This document shows positions 1 through 12,771 of a DNA stretch of 64,000 nt, piece after piece. The notes below the pieces were generated by a model. That model searched no databases. It was given only the letters and a program-made list of their open reading frames with translations, and was not told where the DNA came from. Within the stretch, counting starts at the first letter, position 1. Each line of letters begins with the position of its first letter. The DNA is from Archivesica marissinica. Its lineage: Eukaryota > Mollusca > Bivalvia > Venerida > Vesicomyidae. The stretch covers positions 46,657,998 through 46,721,997 of the forward strand of contig CM026395.1 in NCBI GenBank assembly GCA_014843695.1, written 5' to 3'. The position numbers and the translations under genes are program-made.

Positions 1-1388
1 AGCAGCAACCTCACCTCACGGCGTGCATATCTCACAGCAGCAATCTGACCTCACGGAGTGCATATCTCACAGCAGTAGACTGACATCACGGCGTGCATAT
101 CTCACAGCAGCAACCTGACCTCACAGCAGCAACCTGAGCTCACGGCGTGCATATCTCACAGCAGCAATCTGACCTCACGGCGTGCATATCTCACAGCAGC
201 AGACTGACATCACGGCGTGCATATCTCACAGCAGCAACCTGACCTCACGGCGTGCATATCTCACAGCAGCAACCTGACCTCACGGCGTGCATATCTCACA
301 GCAGCAGACTGACCTCATGGCGTGCATATCTCACAGCAGCAGACTGACCTCACGGCGTGCATATCTCACAGCAGCAGACTGACCTCACAGCGTGCATATC
401 TCACAGCAGCAATCTGACCTCACGGCGTGCATATCTCACAGCAGCAGACTGACCTCACGGCGTGCATATCTCACAGCAGCAGACTGACCTCACGGCGTGC
501 ATATCTCACAGCAGCAGACTGACCTCACAACGTGCATATCTCACAGCAGCAGACTGACCTCACAGCGTGCATATATCACAGCAGCAATCTGACCTCACGG
601 CGTGCATATCTCACAGCAGCAACCTGACCTCACAGCAGCAACCTGACCTCACGGCGTGCATATCTCACAGCAGCAACCTGATCTCACGGCGTGCATAACT
701 CACAGCAGCAGACTGACCTCACGGCGTGCATATCTCACAGCAGCAACCTGACATCACGGCGTGCATATCTCACAGCAGCAACCTGACCTTACGGCGTGCA
801 TATCTCACAGCAGCAATCTGACCTCACGGCGTGCATATCTCACAGCAGCAGACTGACCTCACGGCGTGCATATCTCACAGCAACAGACTGACCTCACAGC
901 AGAAAAATCTGACCTCACGGCATGCATATCTCACAGCAGCAGACTGACCTCACAGCAGCAACCTGACCTCATGGCGTGCATATCTCACAGCAGCAACCTG
1001 ACCTCACGGCGTGCATATCTAACAGCAGCAATCTGACCTCACGGCGTGCATATCTCACAGCAGCAACCTGACCTCACGGCATGCATAACTCACAGCAGCA
1101 GACTGACCTCACGGCGTGCATATCTCACAGCAGCAACCTGACATCACGGCGTGCATATCTCACAGCAGCAACCTGACCTTACGGCGTGCATATCTCACAG
1201 CAGCAATCTGACCTCACGGCGTGCATATCTCACAGCAGCAGACTGACCTCACGGCGTGCATATCTCACAGCAGCAGACTGACCTCACAGCAGCAATCTGA
1301 CCTCACGGCATGCATATCTCACAGCAGCAGACTGACCTCACAGCAGCAACCTGACCTCATGGCGTGCATATATCACAGCAGCAGCATG
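1..1388. repeat. 35-bp tandem array (runs off left edge)
   Basis: About 40 direct copies of a unit containing CTCACGGCGTGCATATCTCA and CAGCAGCAACCTGAC. Copies differ mainly at the AACCTG / AATCTG / AGACTG position. Some copies are shortened to the CAGCAGCAACCTGACCTCA half (for example near 120, 630, 895, 950 and 1285). The array is already in progress at base 1. It stops near 1388, where single-copy sequence starts. Confidence 0.97.
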
Positions 1389-3246
1389 GGGTTCTGGGAT
1401 CATCTGACTGCCAACCTTGTAGCAAGCGGTAAAATAGGAGCCAACCCAATAAGCGACCGAGATGACCTGGCCCGTATTCATGCTGCTGCAGTATAACCAA
1501 CAGTGAAGGGTGTGGCCCTAACATGAGCAGTGTCGAGGTGGCGAGGGTAAATAATTGTATACGTGTACTGTACATCAACCATCACGAAATTTATCTGATA
1601 CAGCATTTGATGCAAATCCAAACTCAAGACAAAACACCTGACACCATTGGATCCCATATAGAACGTCGACACTGTTAAATAAGTAACAATTTATTTCAGC
1701 AGAGAAAGATGTATTAATAAAATATCACAATTTTTAAATACAAGTAGAAACTATTTATAACAGTAGTAAAGCAATATATTGATCAGTCTCAATAATAATA
1801 TATTACATATAGAGAAGGACGGCATTATCATAATGTATCACAGTTTTATAAAAACAACACGAATTTCATAGAATCTATTAAATACAAATACAATAAATAT
1901 ATTATGATAACTGGCGACATATCACAATTTTATGTATACATTTTTGCATAAGTACAAAAAAGGTCATGTTTATATATATATATATATATATATAGTATCA
2001 TTATTGTAATATGCAAGACCGACAGACATATCTCCACAGCATTATTAACTCTTTCACCGCCAATGTCACATAAGCGACTAGGCAAAAAGCAGAGAACCCG
2101 ATCTGACAGAACAGAATGTGCTGTTTGATCAGGATATATGCTGATTGCTCTTCAGACAGTGGAGCTGAAGCACCTGTCCGAATACCAATCTATATACCAT
2201 GGCTGATCTGGATTTGTGTTGTTTGCAAATGCTCTGAATTGATTAGGCATTGAAAGAGTTAAATTGGATCAAGCATGAGGCTGACATTAATATTGTACAT
2301 AGGCCTGCATATGCTAATAGAAGATAGCTCTAAATGCAGTTTTCACTACTGCTAATACATGTATCTCTCAATATTTAAATGTTACATAACCGTATACACA
2401 CTGAAAAAATCTACACAATGCATGTTAAACTTAATAGTTCTGGAACGGTGTACAATTGTTTTTGCAAACAGAAGAGTACCAAACTAACTTCTAAGTGTAA
2501 CCTCACATTAACATAGCTGAAATCTACGCTCTGCACATCGTCCAGATATGGTTAACATTTGTTCAGTCATTTTAAAATTTCCCTGGCGATTCAAGATTAT
2601 TGGAGACAAGAAAAATGCCCATTTCGACTCTTTTACATTCTAAGTGTGACCTTGAACCGACGGAAATATCGCCAGTAATATTTAAAACACAGCAAACACA
2701 CTAACATCAACTGTAGACAGAGAAATAAGCACTTCTCTTCAAGGCATCTGTTCACAAAATTAATGAACTGGCAGACATAGTTAAATGAATTGAATTCTGT
2801 ATGAACCAGCTTGAGAACATGCTGATCTGTTATCATTGTATCAATATATAAAATGAAACTTGGCGAATTTATAGAATAAATATATAAAATGATTAACATA
2901 CTTCTGTATGCATGGCCCCAAATTTAGAGGGGTAGCGATAATTAAATGATAGAAAAGATGAATTTCACTATTATAGAATTCTTATACATTCCGAGCCATT
3001 TTAATCATGGCAGTCGAAAATGTTATCAATTCTATGAAAGAACTATATAATGTTAAACAAGGTTTTGATTCCAAGATAATTGCACATAGTTATGTCATAT
3101 ATACAAACTGCAGTAAGCAAAATAGCCATTTTGACATAATTCAGTCGTTTTGAAATATTGACAATATTTTATAATTTACTTTATAAGTAGGAAGTTGTAT
3201 ATCATTAAAACAAAATGGTTCACAGCTGAAATTAATTTCCAAATAT
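1389..3246. other. AT-rich non-coding sequence
   Basis: No convincing exon on either strand. It holds a TA dinucleotide run at about 1971-1994 and one MITE copy (2045-2262, listed separately). The remainder is AT-rich with short, stop-interrupted frames. Confidence 0.6.
2045..2262. mobile_element. MITE, family M1 (TTAACYC termini)
   Basis: Terminal inverted repeats: left TTAACTCTTTCACCGCC, right end reverse complement TTAACTCTTTCAATGCC. The interior carries family-specific blocks (GATCAGGATATATGC, GCTGATCTGGAT, TTGTTTGCAAATG) shared with copies at 10.6, 16.1, 20.3, 30.4, 47.7 and 60.5 kb. There is no coding capacity, so it is non-autonomous. Confidence 0.7.
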
Positions 3247-3405
3247 CAAAAAGGTAACTCTCAAACAAAAAGGTAACTCTCAAACAAAAAGGTAACACTC
3301 AAACAAAAAGGTAACTCTCAAACAAAAAGGTAACTCTCAAACAAAAAGGTAACACTCAAACAAAAAGGTAACTCTCAAACAAAAAGGTAACTCTCAAACA
3401 AAAAT
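3247..3405. repeat. 19-bp tandem array
   Basis: About 8 copies of AAAAAGGTAACTCTCAAAC. Two copies read AACACTC instead of AACTCTC, and these are spaced three units apart, which suggests a three-unit block was duplicated. Confidence 0.95.
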
Positions 3406-5250
3406 GATGTCAACAGTAACCCCGGAAAAAACTTTGACAAAGCAAATGCCTTTAAAACGATATAACACAAATCTATTATCAAAACATGATATTTAACAAC
3501 TTTATAAGTATCAACTTAATACATTATGGCTAAATTATGCATATACTTATTTAAGTATATATTTGTGTGTACTATAGAATTTATTTACTGGTTGTAAAGT
3601 CTGACAAAGACACTAAACATTTGACATGCATCCTTTAAACCTTGAATACTTTCAAGTTCTGCATATAAAGAGGATCACATGACTGTGAATGCGTGCTTTG
3701 TCATGTGATATGGTTCGATTGATCGTCAGTTCTATGCTAGGTGTAGATCGTTTCGCAAGCAATTTCGCTATTCAAATTCTAATTGTTTAGGAAATGAGAT
3801 CCATGAATATTGATTTAAATGTTAAAATCGAATTGAATTCAGAATGGTTATCGTCATGAGTATCATGCAGTATATCGTAAAACCGAGTATGTACGGTATA
3901 TGTTATCGTTTGGAAAAATATTATTTGAATTTACAATCAAAGATATGTTGTTAGTAAAATATATGAAATTTCCCTGAGGTACATTGGATACAGTTTTCAA
4001 GAGTTTTTTTACATTATCATTAATGATTTTTTACCTCTGGTTTTTACCCTGGTCCTGTGTATCTCGGTCTGCGCCGAGGCTATATTTCATGTATTCGACT
4101 ATATGTACGTAGTACAGTCAAAGAGATTTTAAAACATTTGTTTTGTACTTGTAATTAACCTCGCCATTACATTGAATAAACGATCGCAAAGCTTGCCCAT
4201 TGCAAACAGAGTTTGAGTTTTGTATGTGGTGCAGTTAAGACATTGACTTACTACTACAATCAAGCATTCAGCATATTTAGATGATTTATCACCGGATGCA
4301 TTTACTGTTGAGAAGGGAGACACACTAATTAGTATCCTCCCTCATTGAGGTCAATACTTGTGTTATTATCTAACAAATGCACCCAGATGAGAATGACAGA
4401 TGAATACATACAACAGAACATGAATCATTTTAATTCACATGAAACAGAACATAAATGTATTGTCTTCTTATCTGAAAACTACCCTATTTCTTAACAGCTA
4501 GAGTGTTTAAACATATCGATGACTGGGCGTAAAACGAGTGTAACTACTGCATGTACTCTATGAGATTCATACACAGTTACAATCGTATTGCGCGCATGTG
4601 ACATAATCTGTAGCGATAATTAGTTTATAATAATATACAAAGTAAATAATATCAAAGACATATTGTACATGCACAAGTAGTCAAAATGACTAGAAAACAC
4701 ACCTAAACAATCTCATTGCAAAACGTAAATGCTCAATTATGTAAAAAAATAAACAATTATATTCTAAACCATCACTGTGCACAAGATAAGCATTTCACTG
4801 TAGACATGGTAAAGCAGCCATTTCTAACATAATTTTTAATTGGCCACTAAATAATTGCTTTAAATCTTAACCCTTTCCCTAATAGAAGCACATCTTGATG
4901 CCATTACCAATACGACATGCATTGACAATGTAGTCAAACCCATGTTCATAATTAAGGCCAGAATTTCATGTAGTCCCAGTAATATCTATGGAGGTGGGAT
5001 AGATATGGTGACTACTTATCTACTGCATGATAGCTAAATGGCTGTCGGTTGTATGGGGATATAATGGTATATTAACCTAAATCTCTATGAAGAAAAGTGT
5101 TAAGATGCAGAAGGTCAAACAATAATATTCAATGAGATTGTAGTGAAGGACAAAAACTAATGTTGTTCTCATCTCCTTTGATAAATTATTAATATTGTGG
5201 CCCAACAAGACACATTTCTTGTACAAATAATGTCATACATATATAATATG
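3406..5250. other. Non-coding AT-rich sequence
   Basis: I see no supported gene. A minus-strand frame at 4129-4323 has an AG upstream and a GT inside, but nothing recognisable in its translation and no neighbouring exon that fits it, so it is not called. Confidence 0.5.
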
Positions 5251-5253
5251 GCC

Positions 5254-5785
5254 AGCGACACACTTAAAGGGGACCTTGGGCATAATTAACAAGACACACT
5301 TAAAGGGGGAACTCGGGCATAATTAACAAGACACACTTAAAGGGGGAACTCGGGCATAATTAACAAGACACACTTAAAGGGGGAACTCGGGCATAATTAA
5401 CAAGACACACTTAAAGGGGGAACTCGGGCATAATTAACAAGACACACTTAAAGGGGGAACTCGGGCATAATTAACAAGACACACTTAAAGGGGGAACTCG
5501 GGCATAATTAACAAGACACACTTAAAGGGGGAACTCGGGCATAATTAACAAGACACACTTAAAGGGGGAACTCGGGCATAATTAACAAGACACACTTAAA
5601 GGGGGAACTCGGGCATAATTAACAAGACACACTTAAAGGGGGAACTCGGGCATAATTAACAAGACACACTTAAAGGGGGAACTCGGGCATAATTAACAAG
5701 ACACACTTAAAGGGGGAACTCGGGCATAATTAACAAGACACACTTAAAGGGGGAACTCGGGCATAATTAACAAGACACACTTAAA
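5254..5785. repeat. 37-bp tandem array, left block
   Basis: About 14 copies of a unit that begins GACACACTTAAAGGGGGAAC and ends CATAATTAACAA. The first copy differs from all following ones: it reads AAAGGGGACCTTGGGCAT. The block ends inside the G-run of a unit, where a G-rich array takes over. Confidence 0.97.
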
Positions 5786-6092
5786 GGGTGGGTTTGTTGG
5801 GGGTGGGTTTGTTGGGGGTGGGTTTTTGGGGGTGGGTTTGTTGGGGGTGGGTTTTTGGGGTGGGTTTGTTGGGGTGGGTTTGTTGGGGTGGGTTTGTTGG
5901 GGTGGGTTTGTGGGGTGGGTTTGTTGGGGTGGGTTTGTTGGGGTGGTTTGTTGGGGGTGGGTTTGTTGGGGGTGGGTTTTTGGGTGGGGTTTGTTGGGGT
6001 GTTTGTTGGGTGGGTTTGTTGGGGTGGGTTTGTTGGGGTGGGTTTTTGGGGGTGGGTTTGTTGGGGTGGGTTTGTTGGGGTGTTTGTTGGGG
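5784..6092. repeat. G-rich array (GGGTGGGTTTGTTGG type), nested
   Basis: About 21 copies of a 14-15-bp unit of the form TTTGTTGGGGTGGG, with variants TTTTTGGGGGTGGG and TTTGTGGGGTGGG. The plus strand carries closely spaced runs of 3-5 G throughout, a pattern able to form G-quadruplexes. It is embedded in the 37-bp array and begins directly in that unit's own G-run. Confidence 0.95.
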
Positions 6093-6968
6093 TTGTTTGA
6101 CACACTTAAAGGGGACCTTGGGCATAATTAACAAGACACACTTAAAGGGGGAACTCGGGCATAATTAACAAGACACACTTAAAGGGGGAACTCGGGCATA
6201 ATTAACAAGACACACTTAAAGGGGGAACTCGGGCATAATTAACAAGACACACTTAAAGGGGGAACTCGGGCATAATTAACAAGACACACTTAAAGGGGGA
6301 ACTCGGGCATAATTAACAAGACACACTTAAAGGGGGAACTCGGGCATAATTAACAAGACACACTTAAAGGGGGAACTCGGGCATAATTAACAAGACACAC
6401 TTAAAGGGGGAACTCGGGCATAATTAACAAGACACACTTAAAGGGGGAACTCGGGCATAATTAACAAGACACACTTAAAGGGGGAACTCGGGCATAATTA
6501 ACAAGACACACTTAAAGGGGGAACTCGGGCATAATTAACAAGACACACTTAAAGGGGGAACTCGGGCATAATTAACAAGACACACTTAAAGGGGGAACTC
6601 GGGCATAATTAACAAGACACACTTAAAGGGGAACTCGGGCATAATTAACAAGACACACTTAAAGGGGAACTCCGACATAATTAACAAGACACACTTAAAG
6701 GGGTACTCAGACATAATTAACAAGACACACTTAAAGGGGAACTCGGGCATAATTAACAAGACACACTTAAAGGGGCACTCGGGCATAATTAACAAGACAC
6801 ACTTAAAGGGGTACTCAGACATAATTAACAAGACACACTTAAAGGGGAACTCAGACATAATTAACAAGACACACTTAAAGGGGAACTCAGACATAATTAA
6901 CAAGACACACTTAAAGGGGAACTCAGACATAATTAACAAGACACACTTAAAGGGGAACTCGGACATAA
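6090..6968. repeat. 37-bp tandem array, right block
   Basis: About 24 copies of the same unit as at 5254-5785. The first copy again has the ACCTTGGGCAT variant that otherwise occurs only in the first unit of the left block. Towards the right end the G-run shortens from five to four and variants such as GTACTCAGACAT appear, so the right edge is the most diverged part. Confidence 0.97.
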
Positions 6969-7639
6969 TTAATAAAATGTAGTTCATAAATGATATATCT
7001 TATCTATACCACAATGTCTCAAAAACAAATCCTCAATATTTCAACTCAATATATTATCAATTGAGAGAGTGGTGACTTTTCAACTGACACAAAAAGAAGA
7101 TGTTTTTGAAAGAATGTTTGACACACATTAGTGATGTTCTATAATCTGTAATTTTGGTCACATATTATGTCAGTATTTGTTTACTATCAATTTCAGAAAT
7201 GCACATTACATAAGATAACAAAATTGCTAATGTTCACATGATCATTCACATTTATAGTCCAGGACTAGTTTGTATCAGGATTTGACCAAATATATTTTCT
7301 AACACAGTGATGGGCTTGGAAACATTGTTCATATGGTTGCCAGAGTTTCTAAATTCTCCTAATAATCCCATGAAATTATACAGTAATGTTAAGAGATGGG
7401 AAAATGTGTAATTTTAGTGTAATTTAATATCCTATGTTATACCATGGTAGAGTTAATCAACATGTCTGTACAATGTTTATGCTTTGTATTGTACCTTGAA
7501 TATTTAGAATGCATATGATTAAACTAATTTGAAATTGGCATCAAGATCATGGATTTGTGTTCTTACTTATTCCATCACCGTGTGGTCCTCGTTACAGAAA
7601 GCTAGTATAGTACTAGTAGAGCAAAAAGCTAAAGCTCAC
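6969..7639. other. Non-coding spacer between arrays
   Basis: AT-rich single-copy sequence with no exon signal that I can support on either strand. Confidence 0.5.
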
Positions 7640-10512
7640 TTACAACCATGTGAGTCTATACTTACACCACGTGAGTCTATACTTACAACCATGTGAGTCT
7701 ATACTTACAACCATGTGAGTCTATACTTACACCCATGTGAGTCTATACTTACACCATGTGAGTCTATACTTACAACCATGTGAGTCTATACTTACACCAT
7801 GTGAGTCTATACTTACAACCATGTGAGTCTATACTTACACCCATGTGACTGTGAGTCTATACTTACACCCATGTGAGTCTATACTTACACCATGTGAGTC
7901 TATACTTACACCATGTGAGTCTATACTTACAACCATGTGAGTCTATACTTACACCCATGTGAGTCTATACTTACACCATGTGAGTCTATACTTACACCAT
8001 GTGAGTCTATACTTACACCAGTGAGTCTATACTTACACCATGTGAGTCTATACTTACACCATGTGAGTCTATACTTACACCATGTGAGTCTATACTTACA
8101 CCATGTGAGTCTATACTTACACCATGTGAGTCTATACTTACACCATGTGAGTCTATACTTACACCATGTGAGTCTATACTTACACCATGTGAGTCTATAC
8201 TTACACCATGTGAGTCTATACTTACACCATGTGAGTCTATACTTACACCACGTGAGTCTATACTTACACCAGTGACTGTGAGTCTATACTTACACCATGT
8301 GAGTCTATACTTACACCATGTGAGTCTATACTTACACCATGTGAGTCTATACTTACACCATGTGACTGTGAGTCTATACTTACACCATGTGAGTCTATAC
8401 TTACACCATGTGAGTCTATACTTACACCATGTGACTGTGAGTCTATACTTACACCATGTGACTGTGAGTCTATACTTACACCATGTGAGTCTATACTTAC
8501 ACCATGTGAGTCTATACTTACACCATGTGAGTCTATACTTACACCATGTGAGTCTATACTTACACCATGTGAGTCTATACTTACACCACGTGAGTCTATA
8601 CTTACACCATGTGAGTCTATACTTACACCATGTGAGTCTATACTTACAACCATGTGAGTCTATACTTACACCGTGAGTCTATACTTACACCATGTGAGTC
8701 TATACTTACACCATGTGAGTCTATACTTACACCATGTGAGTCTATACTTACACCATGTGAGTCTATACTTACACCATGTGAGTCTATACTTACACCATGT
8801 GAGTCTATACTTACACCATGTGAGTCTATACTTACACCATGTGAGTCTATACTTACAACCATGTGAGTCTATACTTACAACCATGTGAGTCTATACTTAC
8901 ACCACGTGAGTCTATACTTACACCATGTGAGTCTATACTTACACCATGTGAGTCTATACTTACACCATGTGAGTCTATACTTACACCATGTGAGTCTATA
9001 CTTACACCATGTGAGTCTATACTTACACCATGTGAGTCTATACTTACACCATGTGAGTCTATACTTACACCCATGTGACTGTGAGTCTATACTTACACCA
9101 CGTGAGTCTATACTTACACCATGTGAGTCTATACTTACACCACGTGAGTCTATACTTACACCCATGTGACTGTGAGTCTATACTTACACCCATGTGAGTC
9201 TATACTTACACCACGTGAGTCTATACTTACACCCATGTGACTGTGAGTCTATACTTACACCATGTGAGTCTATACTTACACCATGTGAGTCTATACTTAC
9301 ACCCATGTGACTGTGAGTCTATACTTACAACCATGTGAGTCTATACTTACACCCATGTGAGTCTATACTTACACCCATGTGACTGTGAGTCTATACTTAC
9401 ACCACGTGAGTCTATACTTACACCCATGTGACTGTGAGTCTATACTTACACCATGTGAGTCTATACTTACCCATGTGAGTCTATACTTACAACCTGTGAT
9501 GTGAGTCTATACTTACACCACGTGAGTCTATACTTACACCATGTGACTGGAGTCTATACTTACACCATGTGAGTCTATACTTACACCATGTGAGTCTATA
9601 CTTACAACCATGTGAGTCTATACTTACAACCATGTGAGTCTATACTTACACCTGTGACTGTGAGTCTATACTTACACCACGTGAGTCTATACTTACACCC
9701 ATGTGACTGTGAGTCTATACTTACACCATGTGAGTCTATACTTACACCATGTGAGTCTATACTTACACCATGTGAGTCTATACTTACACATGTGAGTCTA
9801 TACTTACACCATGTGAGTCTATACTTACACCATGTGACTGTGAGTCTATACTACACGTGGTCTATACTTACACCATGTGAGTCTATACTTACACCACGTG
9901 AGTCTATACTTACACCAGTGAGTCTATACTTACACCATGTGAGTCTTACTTACACCCTGTGACTGTGAGTCTATACTTACACCACGTGAGTTATACTTAC
10001 ACCATGTGAGTCTATACTTACACCACGTGAGTCTATACTTACACCCATGTGACTGTGAGTCTATACTTACACCCTGTGAGTCTATACTTACACCATGTGA
10101 GTCTATACTTACACCACGTGAGTCTATACTTACACCATGTGATCTATACTTACACCATGTGAGTCTATACTTACACCCATGTGACTTGAGTCTATACTTA
10201 CACCCATGTGAGTCTATACTTACACCATGTGAGTCTATACTTACACCACGTGAGTCTATACTTACACCATGTGAGTCTATACTTACACCATGTGAGTCTA
10301 TACTTACACCCATGTGACTGTGAGTCTATACTTACACCACGTGAGTCTATACTTACACCATGTGAGTCTATACTTACACCACGTGAGTCTATACTTACAC
10401 CCATGTGACTGTGAGTCTATACTTACACCCATGTGAGTCTATACTTACACCATGTGAGTCTATACTTACACCATGTGAGTCTATACTTACAACCATGTGA
10501 GTCTAGACTTAC
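7640..10512. repeat. 21-22-bp tandem array (GTGAGTCTATACTTACACCAT)
   Basis: Roughly 130 copies of GTGAGTCTATACTTACACCAT, with three recurrent variants: an extra C or A before CATG (CCCATG, AACCATG), CACGTG in place of CATGTG, and an inserted GACT giving CATGTGACTGTGAG. The middle (about 7.98-9.07 kb) is nearly homogeneous; the flanks mix the variants, and 9.47-10.20 kb has many small deletions. Open frames here are repeat artefacts. Confidence 0.97.
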
Positions 10513-10575
10513 ACAACGTCAAACACACGCATGCACAGACGGACGGACATGTGTCTTTTAACAATTAAACAGCTC

Positions 10576-10816
10576 TTAACCCATTCAACACCAAGTAACT
10601 GACATGGACTGGTGCATGATATTTTTAGACCAATAAATTAATAAGAAAATTACATTTGGACCAGTTCATTTATCAAAATGGGTAATTTTGTCTAAAAATA
10701 GTACTATTACTGGCAAAAGGTGCAGATCCTGATGAGACGGTTCATCACGAGCCGGCTCAACTGGATCAACACTTTTTGAAAGCATATTTAGAGGTCTGTA
10801 GTGTTGAAAGGGTTAA
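10576..10816. mobile_element. MITE, family M1
   Basis: Termini TTAACCCATTCAACAC (left) and, reverse-complemented, TTAACCCTTTCAACAC (right). The interior is more diverged than in other family members. No coding capacity. Confidence 0.65.
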
Positions 10817-10974
10817 ACAACAAAGCTCAACACACCAAAATATTTCCAGATGGACAGTAAAAAGTAATATCACATATTTCATCACAGGTTCAATACTTTC
10901 TGTGCATGGAAGTATGCTGATAAAATCACAGGAGGTTGAAGTCTCAAGAATAAATACTCAAATTAGTTTTACTG

Positions 10975-11165
10975 TACTAGAGAAGGGGGAGAGAGTGTTG
11001 GCGCGGATGAAAGGATAAATGTGGTCATTCGTGTGGGAGGAAACCGGAGTACCCGGAGATAACCCACCTGTCCGCTCTGGCCATCACGTACCATCTCACA
11101 TACTTCCCGGTCCGAGGATCGAACCCGGTTTGCATTAGTGAGAAGCGAGTGCATTAATCGGACAT
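10975..11165 (-). mobile_element. tRNA-headed SINE, family C
   Basis: Read on the minus strand it begins with a degenerate tRNA-like head (GTCCGATTAATGCACTCGCT, B-box-like GGTTCGATCC), followed by the conserved body seen on the plus strand as GTGGTCATTCGTGTGGGAGG and AAACCGGAGTACCCGGAGA. A better preserved copy is at 57170-57412. Confidence 0.7.
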
Positions 11166-11314
11166 CCTAAGATCTGTACTCTTCATTATCTACATGTACA
11201 CTCAACAACATTCCTCATGAGTCACCTCGTGTTTTACAGAATCTCGAGCTAACTACTAACCATATAATATTTATATCATCTTATTTGATGTATTTTATTA
11301 CAGATTTTTATGCA

Positions 11315-11655
11315 GACAGATCTGTAGTCCAGTGGTTAACACGTTGGACTGGTAATCCAGGGATTGTAGGTTCGATCCCCCGTCTGACCCTAATAAAATT
11401 AAACATTCTTTCAGATGGGACATTAAACTGAGGTCTCGTGTCGGTGCTTTACTCTGTGCACGTAAAAGAACAAGAGGAGATTCTGGAATGGGTCTCTGTC
11501 TGTATCATTGCACTATCCTCCAAAAATCTAAAATGACTAATCTCTTCAGGAGGCATCGCTCATATGGGCAACCGGTAGCGACGATAAATAAACGTTAAAC
11601 ACACAGACAGATATGGGCAACCGGTAGCGACGATAAATAAACGTTAAACACACGC
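11315..11655 (+). mobile_element. tRNA-headed SINE, family A
   Basis: Head GACAGATCTGTAGTCCAGTG continues into an A-box/B-box tRNA-like domain with a stem around CTGGTAA (anticodon position GGT, threonine-like) and GGTTCGATCC. The body contains TCGTGTCGGTGCTTTAC and GGGTCTCTGTCTGTATCATT. The 3' tail CCGGTAGCGACGATAAATAA is present twice in tandem (about 11572-11605 and 11613-11650). Other copies: 24899, 25197, 47018, 57611 and 60764. Confidence 0.85.
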
Positions 11656-11751
11656 GCTGCATAATAATCTAGAATAAAATGCATTAATGACATCATGTAA
11701 ATATTGATATTGTATGATTCTTAGTTAGCTCCATATATTATGAAACCGATA

Positions 11752-11828
11752 CTGGAAACCGATACTGGAAACCGATACTGACTGGAAACCGATACTGACT
11801 GGAAACCGATACTGACTGGAAACCGATT
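11752..11828. repeat. 13/17-bp tandem array
   Basis: Two copies of GGAAACCGATACT followed by about three copies with an extra ACTG (GATACTGACTGGAAACC). This is a short array in an early state, where a 4-bp insertion has spread through neighbouring units. Confidence 0.9.
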
Positions 11829-12048
11829 AGGATTGCTGAGTGTAGATGTTTTACTATACAATCCTTACATAAACGTATCTTATTTTAGGTTGAAATCATC
11901 AATTCTAAGGTTCAAAAAAAAATTATGACCCACTTTTATAAGAGTATGTATGGTATGTATAAAGTTGATGAAACTACGAAATTATGTGATTGAACAGTTT
12001 ATATAATTATAATCCAACATGGTAAACATAAATATACTATGTACAACA

Positions 12049-12141
12049 TTATTGAAGAACACATGTGGAGCTTCCATCTTTCCTCCCACCTTCAGCAGAA
12101 CGAATTACACGACCATTCTTGCCCTGGCTGACTTTATCTTG
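12049..12141 (-). CDS. Terminal exon of an unknown protein ending in a CaaX-like box
   Basis: Minus-strand exon of 93 nt. The acceptor is a TTTTGCAG right after 12141, and the frame runs 30 codons to a TAA at 12049-12051. The last residues are KDGSSTCVLQ. Cys at position -4, two aliphatic residues and Gln at the end fit the CaaX motif for prenyl transfer; Gln at X usually points to farnesylation. The exon starts in phase 0, matching the phase-0 donor of the exon at 19932-20069, so the joined reading is GGSK|QDKVSQGKNG. It is basic and polar with no fold that I recognise. Together with the three exons at 19.9-28.6 kb it gives about 159 residues of a probably membrane-attached protein. The 5' end of the gene is not identified, and I do not recognise the family. 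Confidence 0.55.
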   Translation of the reverse strand, partial: QDKVSQGKNGRVIRSAEGGRKDGSSTCVLQ

Positions 12142-12543
12142 CTGCAAAAGAACAACACAATATGTTAAGGAATGAGAAAATGATAAAACAAACTATCTTA
12201 GGATCTACCTTGTACATGCATACATTATGCTAGATATCTGGTTCTTGTAGCTTTTAATCTCTTTTAGCACAAATATTTTCTTAAGCTCTAAAATATATCT
12301 AGTGCATTATTATGTACATGTATATATCTATTTAACAACTTACAATTTTAAGCTCTATTTAACAACTTACAATTTTAAGCTACAAAAATTGCCATTTTAT
12401 TATATAATAATAATGTATACTTTCACTGATCTTAAAATCTCTTGATTACAAGCTTTATAAATAGCAACTTGCTAGATATATATACTGAGAATAAATTATA
12501 CGTACAAAACTTCATCATGTTTATAGATCATAATTATCACCAT

Positions 12544-12690
12544 ATGGACCATGAACATTGGAACCATAGAAATTCCACCTTTTACAATATATACATGGAC
12601 AATGAACATTGGAACCATAGAAATTCCACCTTTTACAATATATACATGGACAATGAACATTGGAACCATAGAAATTCCAACTTTTATAAT
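12544..12690. repeat. 51-bp tandem triplication
   Basis: Three copies of a unit starting ATGGACAATGAACATTGGAA and ending ACAATATATAC. It lies within the last intron or 5' side of the exon at 12049. The period is divisible by three, hence open frames, but nothing suggests coding. Confidence 0.95.
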
Positions 12691-12771
12691 ATATATTGAT
12701 CTTAATAATAACAATTCCTCATTTAATATGAAACGATGGAGGAGGGATGGAGGGAGTGGTCATGAGTTTAC

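Noticed and set aside
4129..4323. Minus-strand frame of 64 codons with an AG before and GTAAGT inside
   Set aside because: No recognisable sequence, no neighbouring exon in matching phase, and the residues before the donor look random.
7640..10512. CRISPR-like array
   Set aside because: Units are contiguous with no unique spacers, in a eukaryotic genome; it is a minisatellite. The same applies to all other arrays.
11330..11395. Functional tRNA-Thr genes in the SINE heads
   Set aside because: The same head is followed by the same SINE body and tail in six places, with mismatches in the stems; they are SINE copies.
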